From: Cryptomeria japonica
Taxonomy: Eukaryota; Streptophyta; Pinopsida; Cupressales; Cupressaceae
Direction of reading: 5' to 3'
DNA length: 64,000 nt
NCBI RefSeq assembly: GCF_030272615.1
Contig: NC_081414.1
Coordinates: forward strand, 916,367,648 to 916,431,647
Part shown: one piece after another, positions 48,027 to 59,604 of the stretch
Layout: every line of letters starts with the position of its first letter
Numbering within the stretch: position 1 is the first letter of the stretch
Notes under the pieces: model-generated
What the model was told of the DNA's origin: nothing
Databases searched by the model: none
Seen by the model: the letters and a program-made list of their open reading frames with translations, nothing else
Made by a program: the position numbers and the translations under genes

Positions 48027-49115
48027 CCTGTGACCATTCCAATTCAGGAGATGGTTGCCAAGTACTCCGAGAAGAATCCAAAGCCAAAGATGTTCAAGAC
48101 CACCGCTCACCTGAACAATGACGAAGAAACTAGTAAATGGATGGCGGAAATTGCTTCTTACAAGCTAAAAGATGAGAACAAAGAGGTCGGTTCTGATGAT
48201 TTTGAAATCACAAAAGTAGAGTGGGGAAAGATGAGCAGGGATACAGATAACCATTTTTTTCTAGTGTCAGCGAAGAAAATGCTTACCCGGTCAGAGAAGG
48301 ATGGACGGGAGAAAAGAGAACTTAAAAGACACATAAGTGTTTTGGCTCAGTTCATCGATAGCATCAGTTGCCTTGGAGCAATTCCAATATCCCATACCAC
48401 TGAGAATTTTGACCCAACTTCTCTAGAAAACAAGAAGTTGATGAACCAAGTTCAACGGGCTAAGGGCATCGCTGAAGCAGTTGAGAAGTGGATAGAGCAG
48501 GTAATCAAAGATGGTGAAAAATACATTACCGACTCTTGGAAGTTGTGTGATGAAGTACAGAGCCTGATTTCTAAAATCCAAAACCAACTTGTACCGTGGG
48601 AGAAAGAGGAGCACAAATGGCAAAATGTCCTACCTCTGTTTACCAAAGTCGAAGAGTATGGGACTACCAGATTTCTGACAGAACATTCAATTAAGCTGGT
48701 AGCTTATGAATGCCAACTTTTCATGCTAAAGAAAACTATCATGTGGTGGGTGCTCACCTTTCAGTCGGTAATTACGGATGCAAAAACTTCCATCTATGAA
48801 CTCCAAGATTTGCAAAGCAGTATAGTCAAGGATAATAAAGTGGTTAATCCCGATCATGACTGGGAGTTAGGAATCTGCAGGTCAAGCACACAGGAAGCAG
48901 TCAAATCCTTCCGGTTGAACATGGAAAAGATCAGAGTCAGGAGTAGCTTCATGCCAGAGGATATAACCAAGGTAGCTAGGATCGAATCTATGGTTTTCAT
49001 TGGGAACGATCAACTGCCAAAGCACTCAGAGAAGATGGTGCAACACAAGTGGAATAAAGAAGTGGTAAAGGTAAAACTCAATGCAATGAATGTCCCAAGC
49101 CAATCAATGATCTAG
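48027..49115 (+). pseudogene. E-family long ORF, copy 2, second part
   Basis: Continues the E2 ORF after the Gag-Pro element, open for about 360 codons to a TAG at 49113. Starts near IPIQEMVAKYSEKN, matching E1 VSMEDVVSKCLGKS in place. The rest is helical and charged, with coiled-coil-like stretches (AEAVEKWIEQVIKDGEKYI; LQDLQSSIVKD) and a C-terminal KVARIESMV block shared with E1. Confidence 0.65.
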
Positions 49116-50104
49116 GAACTCACAGCTGCTCATGACACCCGCGAAGATGGAGAAGATGATGATGATGGAATATGACATAATGCATCCACTTAGGGCTAGT
49201 TTTCTTTATTTTTAACATTTTTCATAGTTATGCAAAAACTTCGGGACAACTGTCCCAAAATACTTTCTGTTGGTTTCGTAACTGTTTTATCGGGGAGTGG
49301 TCATGTTTTTAGGGAGACCTCCCCCGTTTAGACTATAAATTAAGTAAAACAGATGGTAGACAGGAGATTTTGGTAACTAATTTTGTGAACTTCGTCTGAA
49401 GTGTTGTTTTTGGTATTTTCTGTTTCTAATCAAAGGAAGAACCAAATGATCGAGATCTGTTATGAAAAAGATTGGCAGATGTATTTTTATGTCTTGGTTG
49501 CATAAAGATATATATGAAATTTGATCATATTGTTTTTGGGGAGAAGAAAGATCTTTGTATTTTGAATCCGAATAGATAACATGTCTTTGTATATGTTCAT
49601 CCAATCAAGTAACAATAATTGATCACTTATTGCAGTATTTCATTATTCCTCTGATGTTCTTTCCTTTGAATGTGTTGTTTAATCTGGAAAAGATTCATGA
49701 TTGAGGGCGGATTTATTTTCCTTGAATCTGTTCATCTTTTATACTTCAGGTGGAAGAGTATATTGAACTTTGTTTAAGTTGCTGTAGTTCATGTATTGAA
49801 AAATTAAAGAAAATAATTTTCCATTATTTATGAGACATGAGGAAAGTTATAGCCTTTCATCTAAGAATGAAATAGGTGGCTTTACACACTTTCTGGTTAA
49901 AAGCTTTTCATTTTGATATAAATAAAAACAAAAACACATTTTATGAAAAACCTAGATAGGGAGCTGTACCTAGGCAAAAATTCAGAGGGAAGTGATTCGA
50001 ACAAACACTTACCCAACTGTTCAGTGAATCATTTGTTCTTAGAAGAAGGTAACAGAGTTTAAAATTAATCATTTAAAAACAAAGAGAAAATTTGTTCACT
50101 AACA
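49116..50104 (+). other. 3' tail of E2
   Basis: Non-coding, AT-rich tail. GGGAGCTGTACCTAGG and AATTCAGAGG near 49960 match the E1 tail, as does the terminal AACA. Confidence 0.6.
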
Positions 50105-51590
50105 ATGGAAGACTATGTTGATGACCTATTATGCAAATCTGTCACAAGAGATAGTCATCTAGCCATCCTTGGCCCAATTTTTGATCGAATGGAAACCTAC
50201 AAGCTCAGACTCAACCCAAAGAAATGTGTCTTTGGTGTTATAGCTGGCAAATTATTAGGGTACATCATTTCTCATAGAGGCATAGAAGTAGACCCAACAA
50301 AAGTTAAAGCAATAATGGATATGCCTCCTCCTTCCAATCTCCATCAACTAAGAAGTCTGCAAGGGAAGCTACAGTCAATCCGCCGGTTTATAGCTCAATT
50401 GGTGGACAAATGTCATCTCTTCCAACATTTACTGCATAAAGGTGTCACTTTTAAATGGATTGAGCAATGTCAATCAGTGTTTCAAACTCTCAAGGATTAT
50501 CTGATGTCGCCACCTATTCTAATGCCTCCTATAGAAGGGAAACCATTCATATTGTATATCTCTGCAACTGAAACGACACTGGGAGTTCTCTTGGCCCAAT
50601 AGGATGAGAAAGGCAAAGAGCGGGCTATTTATTATATCAGTCGAACATTAGTGGGCTATGAACTAAATTATTCAATTATTGAACGGGCATGTTTAGCAGT
50701 GGTATTTGCAACACAGAAGCTTCGACACTATATGTTAAATCATCAGACATTGCTAGTTACAAAAATTGATCCCTTGAAATACTTGCTCAGTAGGGCAGCT
50801 TTGACAGGTCGCCTGGCAAAGTGGGTTATGATCCTAAGTGAGTTTGATATTGAGTACATTGAGAGAAAGGCAATAAAAGGACAAATCATAGCGGATCAAC
50901 TTGCAGAGGCACCTATTCATGATGATCATCCAATGTTGACTGATTTTCTAGATGAATCAGTCTTTGTTGTCACATCTTCTAATGAATGGAAATTATATTT
51001 TGATGGATCCCATACCAAATTTGGCTCGGGAGCAGGTATATTGTTTGTCACCCCTCAAGGTGATGCTATCCCTAAATCCTATAGAATAACTTTTGATTGC
51101 ACCAATAATATTGCAGAATACGAGGCTTTGGTCACAGGACTCCGAGTAGCAATCCAATGGAACATTACACATTTGCAAGTCTATGGAGATTCCCAGTTAG
51201 TCATCCGTCAAGTGAATGATGACTATGAAACGAAGGATGAAAAGCTTCTTCCCTACAAGCATATGGTGGATTTCTTCAAGACCAAATTTACTGATATCCA
51301 TTTCAGTCAAGTTCCAAGAATACAAAACAAGTCAGCAGATGCTATGGCAACTATTGCTTCCATGTTAAATATGCCCCATAGTATGGACAGATGTGAATTT
51401 TTGGTCGAACAGTTGCTTGTCCCTTCTTTTGAAATTTTGACAGCAGATGTGATGTGTGTTCTTGTTGGTCCTAATTCCCCGTGGTACAATGACATCTATC
51501 AGTATTTGCACTCCCAAACCTTACCACCTAACCTTTCCTCTAACCAACGCCGAGCCTTCATATGTCAAATATGTCATCATCGCTGACACT
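50105..51590 (+). pseudogene. Tat-A RT second half, RNase H, archaeal-type RNase H
   Basis: Resumes with MEDYVDDLLCKS, the RT active site, then CVFGVIAGKLLGYIISHRGIEVDP (RT thumb region). A TAG at 50600 interrupts LLAQ-DEKGKE; RNase H follows with YISRTLVGYELNYS and PLKYLLSRAAL. The archaeal-type RNase H diagnostic of Tat runs from about 50985: LYFDGSHTKFGSGAG, NNIAEYEAL, GDSQLVIRQV and KSADAMA, catalytic acids in place. The frame ends in a shift near 51580. Confidence 0.9.
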
Positions 51591-52733
51591 CTTTACCATC
51601 GTTCCTTTGACCACACCCTCCTCAGGTGTTTGAATTCTGACAAAGCACAAACGGTTTTACGCGAGGTTAATGATGGTATATGTGGGGGCCATTTCAATGG
51701 TCTGAGTCTAGCTAAAAAGTTGGTTCGTGCTGGATATTATTGGCCCACTATGGAAAAGGATGCTCATGATTTTGTCAAGAAATGCTACAAATGTCAAATA
51801 CATAGAAATTACATTCAAGTGCCAGCCCAAGAACTTCACTCTGTCATATCTCTGTGGCCTTTTTCTCAATGGGGATTGGATCTTATTGGCAAGATTCACC
51901 CGACATCTGCAAATGGACACAAATTCATCATCATAGCCACATAATACTTTACAAAATGGATCGAGGCTATCCCTATGACCTATATCACTGGTGTTCAAAT
52001 TTCAAAGTTTCTACTGAATTATATCATATGCAAATATGGGGTTCCTCTTGCAATAGTCACAGATAATGGCCGTCCATTCAAAAATAAAGATGTCAAGGAA
52101 CTCTGTGAAAAGTTTTGCATCCAACATCGTTTCTCCAGTCCTTACTATCCACAAAGTAATGGTGAAGCCGAAGCATCCAATAAAACCATCATTAAGATCC
52201 TGAAAAAGGTTGTCAATAACGCTGGTCGAGATTGGCATGTACAGTTGAATCCAACACTATGGGCTTATCGCACTTCCATCCGCACCCCTATTGGCGCAAC
52301 ACCTTATTCCTTGGTGTATGGTGCAGAAGCCATTCTACCCTTAGAAGTGGAAATTCCCTCTTTGCGTGTTTCCCTCCAACACTTGATTGATGATGAGACG
52401 CACAGAGTCTCTAGGTTGCATCAGCTTGAGATGTTAGACGAGAAATGTTAGACAACCCTGACACATTTGCAAGCATATCAAAACTGTCTCCATCGCTCTT
52501 ATAATAAGAAGGTCAAAGGGTGACACTTCGAAGTGGGAGATTTGGTCCTCAAGGCGAACCTGAAGAATACACAATCTACTGACATCATCAAAGGAAAGTT
52601 TGAGCCTAATTGGGTTGGACCTTTCATAGTTACTGCAGCCTATGGCTCGGGGGCATATCAGCTTGCAACCCCAGACGGTGAACCTCTGTCTGATCTTGTA
52701 AATAGCATGCACCTTCGAAAGTACTGGACATAG
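51590..52733 (+). pseudogene. Tat-A integrase
   Basis: Zinc region HFNGLSLAKKLVRAGYYWP with CYKCQIH; catalytic D in WGLDLIGKI, D in VTDNGRPF and E in NGEAEASNK are intact. Stops at 51943, 52449 and 52522 break it. The C-terminal domain reads KFEPNWVGPFIV and ends near LRKYWT. Confidence 0.88.
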
Positions 52734-52903
52734 TTTTCTGTCAGTAGTTCTTCAAATATGATCCTGAAAAAATACAAAAAAATCAAAAACTCAAAAATAC
52801 AAAAAAAAACAAAAAAACTCAAAAATACAAAAAAATCAAAAAAACAAAAAAAAAGGTAAAAAAAGTGAAAAGAACAAAAGTAAAGAAAAATAATTCACCC
52901 TCT

Positions 52904-52928
52904 AGTGAAAACCTGGCAAACAGGCGCT
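52904..52928 (+). other. AAAA-bulge hairpin A3
   Basis: AGTG, AAAA, CCTG, loop GCAAA, CAGG, CGCT, in non-coding sequence after integrase. Confidence 0.65.
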
Positions 52929-52940
52929 TTGGACAAGTAC

Positions 52941-52971
52941 CATGGTGAAAACCTGGCAAACAGGCGCCATG
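52941..52971 (+). other. AAAA-bulge hairpin A4
   Basis: CATGGTG, AAAA, CCTG, loop GCAAA, CAGG, CGCCATG: seven outer pairs including one G-U, four inner pairs. The strongest example in the window. Confidence 0.75.
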
Positions 52972-54687
52972 TGTAAAAGACTATTGCTTTGTTATCTATC
53001 ATGACTCCTAGTTGTACTGTCCCCCCGCAGGTTTATCACAATTATCCTTGCCCTGACCCAATATTCTATTCCAAGCTTGTGATTGGTCAACATCATTGTC
53101 TTGCATACTTAGGTTTCCAATCCTTGTGCATATGTTTTAGTCCTGGTTGCTGTATATGTCTGTCAAATTTTCATTGGGTGCGCACCTTTGTCATGATCAA
53201 TTACTGGAGTTATTCCTGCGTGCGGATTGGAGCTTTCTAATCTGTAATGTCCTGAAAAAATCCCTAAAAATCAAATAATGTCCTGAAAAAATCCCTAAAA
53301 ATCAAATAATGTCCTGAAAAAATCCCTAAAAAGTCAAATAAAGTCCTGAAAAACGAACAAATTTTTTTACAAACTCGAAATTCCTACAAAGTGGAAAACA
53401 TCAAAATCCAAAAACAATTTCTTTGGCATTTTGCATTTTGTCAATAAATGGTCCCCTTTGTGCATAGACAGATCGCTGAGCATACATCCAACGACAATCT
53501 ATCAAACATTGTGCTTTAATGAAATCACGCATTAACAGATGAACTTTTCAATCAAACCAAACATTCAAACTAATCAAAATTGTCATGTCAATCAATCAAC
53601 ATCAATATCATTTGTCCTTGTCAATATTATCATGGGTCTTATACAGGGTGTGGTATACTCGAAACCAGACTGTGTCCTATCTTAGACGGGGTACCGCATT
53701 CCCTGAAACCAGACAGTATGATCATTCTTGTTTTCCACTTTTGACAATGATGATCAGACTGTTTGTTTGACTTGGTTGAATTTGTGCGTCTTATCTTTTT
53801 ACTGATTTATCTTTGGCTTCGATCATGTTCCTATGTTGCTCGAGGATGTCACTGAGTGATTTAGAGTGACCAAGATGGTTCTTGGTCCCTTTCCTTTTTT
53901 GTTGTGTTTGCTGTTTGTGGAATGTTTGTCACAAACTGGGGCAACTATATCATTGGGTGTCTGTGATAAGTACATTTACTTTGTGAACGCCGCACATACC
54001 TCCACCCTTGATGTATGCACCCTAGGATGCTTCACTCATTCCTTGTGTGCGATGTGTCTGTCTTTTGCAAAAGGGGTTGCATTCCAGCTCTGGCCTTCAA
54101 TGCCATGATTCTCTGCATCCGCTTTGCTACGTTAAATAAAGGTTCTCACCTACTTATGTGCATTTGTGAAAGCAAGTTTTCCTTCATCTCTAACTGTCGT
54201 CTATCCCATTTCTTCTTACTAACATTTCTTCTGTCAGTCTGGGTAGTCCGTTTGGTCTAGTTCTCCGATCTCCAAAAACATAAGCTACATCCTACATTCA
54301 TTGATTAGTATATTTGCATTATATCAAGTCTATACAAAAGCATTTTATCCATTTTCATAAATGCATCTAAAAACATAAACAACATTCATACATGTTCCAA
54401 AGATAGTACATAGATAGTGCATCAGACATCCATACATGGAACGTAAACATAAGCCATAACACATTGCATCCCATCATATAGCTGCATATCATATCATATA
54501 TCAAAACAATATCGGAGTACAAAATTGGACTGTCTGTCTTAAGTATGGCCCGCAGGCTGAGTACATAATGTCAAACTATATATGTGTCTGTCATAAGGAG
54601 CACGTGCCTCTGTCACTGGGTGCTCCCTCTATCCTCCTCATCCCTGCTATGTCTCGAGGATGAAGCCCCTCCTGTCCCTGGTCTTGG

Positions 54688-56463
54688 CTATGGTGGTCTC
54701 CTAGGTCCACTCACCCCCATACTGCTCACTGACCTCTGAGAGCGTGGCCTGCTCTCTATCCTCGATCGTGACTGATATGACACTGCTCTCTGCTCTGGTG
54801 GAACTGCACTCTCATATAGAGTCCTCAAATGGTGCATCTCATCTCCTGCCTCTAATAACATCTGTGCCATCTCACGTGCACTAGCATCCCTAATCGACCC
54901 AACATACTCGGTCACTCTCTGCTCTGCTTGCTGTGTCTGGGCTATCACTGTATTTCGAGCCTCTGTCAGCCTGGTTATCTTTGTCCTCAAGATGACATTC
55001 TGTCTCTCCAATGTAGCAATGTGATCATGCTGAATCGCTATGGTGGCCCTGCATATCTCCATCTCCTCTATGCTAACTATCTCCTGCCCTATGGGTATAT
55101 CCTGCAATGACTCATGATCTGCTGGATCTGGCTCATCATATTCCTCCTCATCCTCATCATCCCCCTCATCCTCATCATCTCTCTCCTCATCTTTATCATC
55201 TCCCTCATCCTCATCTCCATCCTCATCATCTCTCTCCTCCTCTCCAGCGAGTGGGAAGTCCTCCTATCTCCTAGGTACTGGAATATTAGGATCCGTCAAT
55301 GGAATTGGCCGCCGTCATGCAAACCATCGCTCATACTCCTCTATCATCCCGACATCTACAACATCTGATCTCCAATCCCACTGTCTCTGCTATAGCTGTG
55401 TGAAGTCGGTATATGCTATGTGTGGCTGAATCATCCTCCCCCACTAACTCGTCTCTCTGTGAGATCGGGCAAAGTGTGCAGTCCCTATCGGTACATCCTG
55501 CCTCTCTCCAAACTATCGTCTGACTCTCTCTGGCAAATACATCTCAATCACTCTCTCGTGATTCATTGGTCGTCCAATTAGGTATCTCTCCTATCTGCAA
55601 TATGGTAGCTCATCGCCATCATCTGACCATCTAGGGCAATCATGATATGGTCTCCATGTGAAATCTCTCAACCTGTCTAGCTCATGTCGCTAATACAATA
55701 TGTATCTGAACAGACCCTGTCTCAGCGTACCCCCATAGCAATACACATATGGTCGGTGTGGTACTACCCGTCTCTCTGCAATCGATCAACATATGGCTAT
55801 GTGCTCAAATGCCCATACCTGTAAAAGTGTGACCCCACAACTCAACGTCTGTACCCTCTGATATGCTATCTGATGCAACTGAAAATATAGCATGGCCAGC
55901 ACACATGGTCCCCATGCATATATAGTCCCCTCTGTCGCCATCTGATCTAGCACTCTTCCCCATCCACTAGGGAATCCATGTCCTCATCTGTCACCTGCTA
56001 ATAGGCATGCTATAACCACTGCTATCACCACATATCGTTGATCATACTCTACTGCCATGGTCTCCCAGTGGATCTCCCTCTCTATGATATCAAGGTCATC
56101 TGCGTCACACTTGAATAATCTACACAAAGATTCTCTCCCTATCACTGGGTCATACACCACCATCTCCCCATGAATTGGAATGCAAAGGATACGCCACACG
56201 TCCTCTAGTGTCACTGTCGCCTCTCCAGTCGGAAGATGGAAAGAGGAAGTCTCTGAATGCCATCGCTCTGCCAATGCAGTGAGAAGTCCTGTGTTTGCCC
56301 TAATCTCGGGCATGTACGTAATATAATATAATTCAAGTCCTGCTAAGGTATCTCTGTCCGTGCTCCTGAGTCTATGTCGCAACTTGAAGCAGTCGGGTCT
56401 GTTTTCCCGTGTAATCAATGGATACTGTCGACTCTGCATCATAATTGGGGCACACTTTGTCAA
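54688..56463 (-). pseudogene. Antisense plant-mobile-domain gene in Tat-A
   Basis: Minus strand, about 590 codons with several stops. The N-terminal half has the plant mobile domain (PMD) layout: LLTALAERWHSETSSFHLP, GEATVTLEDVWRIL, LLAGDR, then after a TGA GHGFPSGWGRVLDQMA, YAWGPCVLAMLYFQLHQ and LLQVWAFEHI. After a more broken stretch comes an Asp/Glu-rich run (55130-55250) and a coiled-coil C-terminus (HIATLERQNVILRTKITRL) ending in an Arg/Ser-rich tail. PMD proteins occur both as host silencing factors and inside transposons. An antisense ORF between pol and the 3' LTR is known from other Tat elements (Grande, Retand); this one is PMD-type. Its expression could be driven from 56.5-57.2 kb. 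Confidence 0.8.
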
Positions 56464-57246
56464 TTTTAGGGTTTTCTCCTAAGGGCTGCATTTCTTTGTT
56501 TCATGCCCCAATTAGGGTTTTTCTTATCTATTTTGACCTATCCTACCCTTATCCTTCTTTTCGGGATCATTCGCGCGTTGTTTTCGGTCAAATTAGTGTT
56601 CTCAGTGCACAATTGTGCTTGTGTGCCCTGTCCTGTCCCTGTGCAGCATCAAGCTACGCCTGTGTACCCTAAATAGGCACAAAACATCCTTACACAGGCA
56701 CAAAATGCGCCCACACAGGTGCAGATGTCCATTTTTTCCTTCCCTGTGGGCCCTGCAATGTCCCGCAATCAAGCAAAATTCATGAAATTGACAATATGGG
56801 TTTTTGAGCTACATACCACTGCTCTCGTGTCATCCGATCGTCTGTAGGTGTGTACACGTTCCCCGAGGTGCTTTGCCATTGGAATGTTTGCCATCTCTCT
56901 GCAAGGGTTCTTTTTCCTGAGAAACAATTCCTCCACTTTGGGTAGTGCAAATGAGCTCTTTTCCTTCTCCTTGTCTCATTTATAGATCTTTGTCAGTGCC
57001 TAGATGGACGTGCATGCTCTCCATCTTATGTTGGTCGCGGTCTTTTGCACCTTCTACTACTTGTCATTTGTGCATCCGACCTTCAATTCTTGATCTGTTC
57101 GAATCTATGATTTTCTATTATTCTTATCGACTAATTGGCCTCTTTTCTGGATTTTTTCGGCCAATTCCTCGAGGGGGCATGTATATGTCATTGTTATTGT
57201 CTGGGGCATTTTCATTATTGTTCTTTGAAACAATTCTTAGAATCAC
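56464..57246 (-). promoter_or_regulatory. Upstream region of the antisense gene
   Basis: Non-coding, with repeated GCCTGTGTA words in both orientations (56600-56720), shared with the Tat-A leader array. A copy of this region is carried inverted in the rearranged block in gag. A promoter role is inference. Confidence 0.4.
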
Positions 57247-57268
57247 ATTGTCTCAAAGAGGGGCAAAA
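57247..57268 (+). other. Polypurine tract of Tat-A
   Basis: CAAAGAGGGGCAAAA directly precedes the 3' LTR, as in many plant Gypsy elements. Confidence 0.85.
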
Positions 57269-58699
57269 TGTAGACGTCTAAAAATGGTCAACGCTTGCGG
57301 AGTCATACTTTAACATGTACGCATTGCCTTATTTTAGGGTTCTTGCATCGCATTAACATTTCTTCTATGTTGCGCACTTGGTCTTTATCAATTGCGAGCA
57401 TCGAGTCCTTCTGCATTCCTCATTTTTATCGCTTTCGAATTAGGTCTTGTCGATAGTAATCTTCAGTCATGATCTTGGTCGATTTTATCCATTTTGGACA
57501 TCGTCAATCCTAATCGATGATAGAATTAGGGTTTTGTCCTCTTGTCAATCTTGTCATTTTGCGATCGATTCGTCATCAATCCTTGTCCTTGTCAATCTCG
57601 TCATTTTGCGATCGATTCGTCATCGATCCTTGTCCTTGTCAATCTTGTCATTTTGCAATCGATTCGTCGTTGATCCTTGTCCTCTTCAATCATGTCAATT
57701 TGGATCGATTAGTCATTGTTCCTTGTCAATTGGCGCCTATCAATTTGGTCTCCTTGTCAATCTTGATCAATTTGTCATTGATTTTTGTCAACCAATCTCA
57801 ATCATTTATCAACATTGGTCCTTTGTCAATTAGAATCATGATCGAACCTACATTAATTTCTTATTGTCTTGACCTGATTCCTTGTCCTCTTATTTCTAGG
57901 GTTTTATGATTTGTTCATTTAATCCTTTTCTTCTTCTTTGTGGGTTAAATAAATAAATTTATTTATTTAGTCCTAGGTCTCTTTCATGAATTAATTAATG
58001 GATGAAAACCTATTAATCAATTCACCTAATTTCTATTTCCACCTCATTTCTAATTTACCTAATTTCTATTTCCACCTCATTTCTAATTTTCCTAATTCCT
58101 AATTTCCACCTCATTTTCTAATTTGCTAAATTCAATTTCCACCTAATCAATTCCTCTCTAGTCTCTCCCTATTTTTGTGCTTTGGTGGAAGCATGAACTT
58201 CTCATGCGTCATACCATTGGCATAGAAAGATGTCATAGGATTTTAGTCCTCTAACCTTTGCATTGGCAATATGTCATAATTCATGACATAGAAGGTGTCA
58301 TAACCTTCTTCCTTCAACTCAATTTTGCCATTTTTGAAATCAATTGCCTCTAATATCAATTTCATGCTAATCTTGTCCTCTCTCCAATTTGTCTATAAAT
58401 TGGATGAGTTTTTGAGATCAAAAAAAGACCACGCTTCTAGTATTCTCGCGCTATCAAAATCAATCTTGCTTCATGCTTTTGCACTTGTAGGTGAGATCCA
58501 CACAAATCCGCTATTTGGAGGAGAAAGGAGAACAATGGAGTCAATTGGAAGAGACATTGGTGATGGATTTTCATTTATTCTGAATGTCTTGTTTTCAATT
58601 CTTCTATTGATTGTAATTAGGATTTATTTCATTGCAATTTGGCTTTGTGGTTAGCTAATATCTATTTTCTTTGATGATTTCCCAATTTCCTGATCTACA
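57269..58699 (+). repeat. 3' LTR of Tat-A
   Basis: TGTAGACGTC to CTGATCTACA, 1,431 bases. Lacks about 35 bases found in the 5' LTR around the CATCAATGTGCGTGC segment; otherwise near-identical. Confidence 0.93.
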
Positions 58700-59516
58700 G
58701 ACACATCAAATGTTGCCTCCACCTCATCCCAAGCAGACACACAAATGAAGATCCTGAATAATGGCTATGAAGAATACAAATTGGAGGATGTCTTATTAAT
58801 AAACAACCTCCCCTTATGTCCTAAGTCATTTGGCAAACCAAAAGAACTCAAAAAAGATAAAAAATCGGTTATAAAATGCAAAGATATCACCTTCCAATAA
58901 TGGGGCCCACTTGATGTGGAAAGCCTTAACACAAATGTCTCTTCATGGTTGTACTGGGAAGAAGATGAAGACCCAGTAAAAATACCTAAAAAAATATATC
59001 CAAAAGCATCAGCTATAGTTGAAAAAATGGGCGAGAAAGGACACAACTTGGGATCGAAGGAGAAAGGAAGAAAAGAACCCATAAATCCTATCTCCGACAA
59101 GTAAAATTGAGGCTTGGGGTACACCCTGGTGCCTAAGATTACTATTGTTGGCACCCCTTCAAGTCCTTCTTTGGATATTGAAAACTCTGACGAAGAGGAG
59201 TTCCATGAAATGCCTTATGAATATAAAAATGACATCTTATTTGACACTCACGTCAATGCCATCCCCCCACAACCCCTCCCATTTCACATGAGCTACATCT
59301 TGTCCATCCCGAACTCATAGATTGGGTCCAATGAGACAAACCCACTTTAGACATTTGCATTGATTATAACGCTCTCATTACTCTCCCGATTATGCAAAAT
59401 TTGGAAGACTACAATAGGATACACGGTATTCAACTACATGAAAAAAGATACTTTGGTAGTCAGGTCAATGCCCTTAGCCACAAAAAAGATAATAAAAAGA
59501 AAAAACACATTTCCCT

Positions 59517-59541
59517 AGGTGAAAACCTCTTCGAGGCACCT
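59517..59541 (+). other. AAAA-bulge hairpin B1
   Basis: AGGTG, AAAA, CCTC, loop TTC, GAGG, CACCT; all pairs Watson-Crick. Confidence 0.7.
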
Positions 59542-59579
59542 TTGGATGAGCAAAAAGAAAAAACAAAGGGCGTATCCGA

Positions 59580-59604
59580 AAGTGAAAACCTGGAAAAGGC
59601 ACTT
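59580..59604 (+). other. AAAA-bulge hairpin B2
   Basis: AAGTG, AAAA, CCT, loop GGAAA, AGG, CACTT; all pairs Watson-Crick. Confidence 0.65.

Larger units (their letters stand above)
40011..50104 (+). mobile_element. E2: second copy of the unclassified E family
   Basis: Perfect ATGGA duplications at 40006-40010 and 50105-50109; the Tat-A RT frame is in register across the insertion, placing it just before the YVDD catalytic motif. It ends CACTAACA. The start reads TTTTACTG, one base from the TGTT expected. Net length without the Gag-Pro element is about 4.94 kb. Its order of parts matches E1: GTTCAA-rich 5' zone, long ORF, 3' tail with AGGGAGCTGTACCT and AATTCAGAGG. Confidence 0.75.
52737..54680 (+). 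other. Tat-A 3' non-coding region
   Basis: It begins with an A-rich low-complexity stretch (52760-52890) and two AAAA-bulge hairpins (52904, 52941). At 53245-53355 a 31-base unit, TGTCCTGAAAAAATCCCTAA plus AAATCAAATAA, occurs three times with a fourth partial copy. No gene is recognised in the remainder. Confidence 0.7.
28160..58699 (+). mobile_element. Tat-A: full-length Tat-type Gypsy element
   Basis: LTR to LTR with perfect GACAC duplications at 28155-28159 and 58700-58704. It spans 30.5 kb; without E2 and the rearranged block in gag it is about 17.5 kb, a size typical of large Tat/Ogre elements. Order: LTR, primer site, leader with tandem repeats, gag, protease, RT, RNase H, archaeal-type RNase H, integrase, long 3' region, antisense plant-mobile-domain gene, polypurine tract, LTR. 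Most genes contain stops. Confidence 0.92.

Noticed and set aside
53585-54260. Short plus-strand ORFs with hydrophobic stretches
   Set aside because: Small, overlapping, in the 3' non-coding region of Tat-A, no domain recognised.
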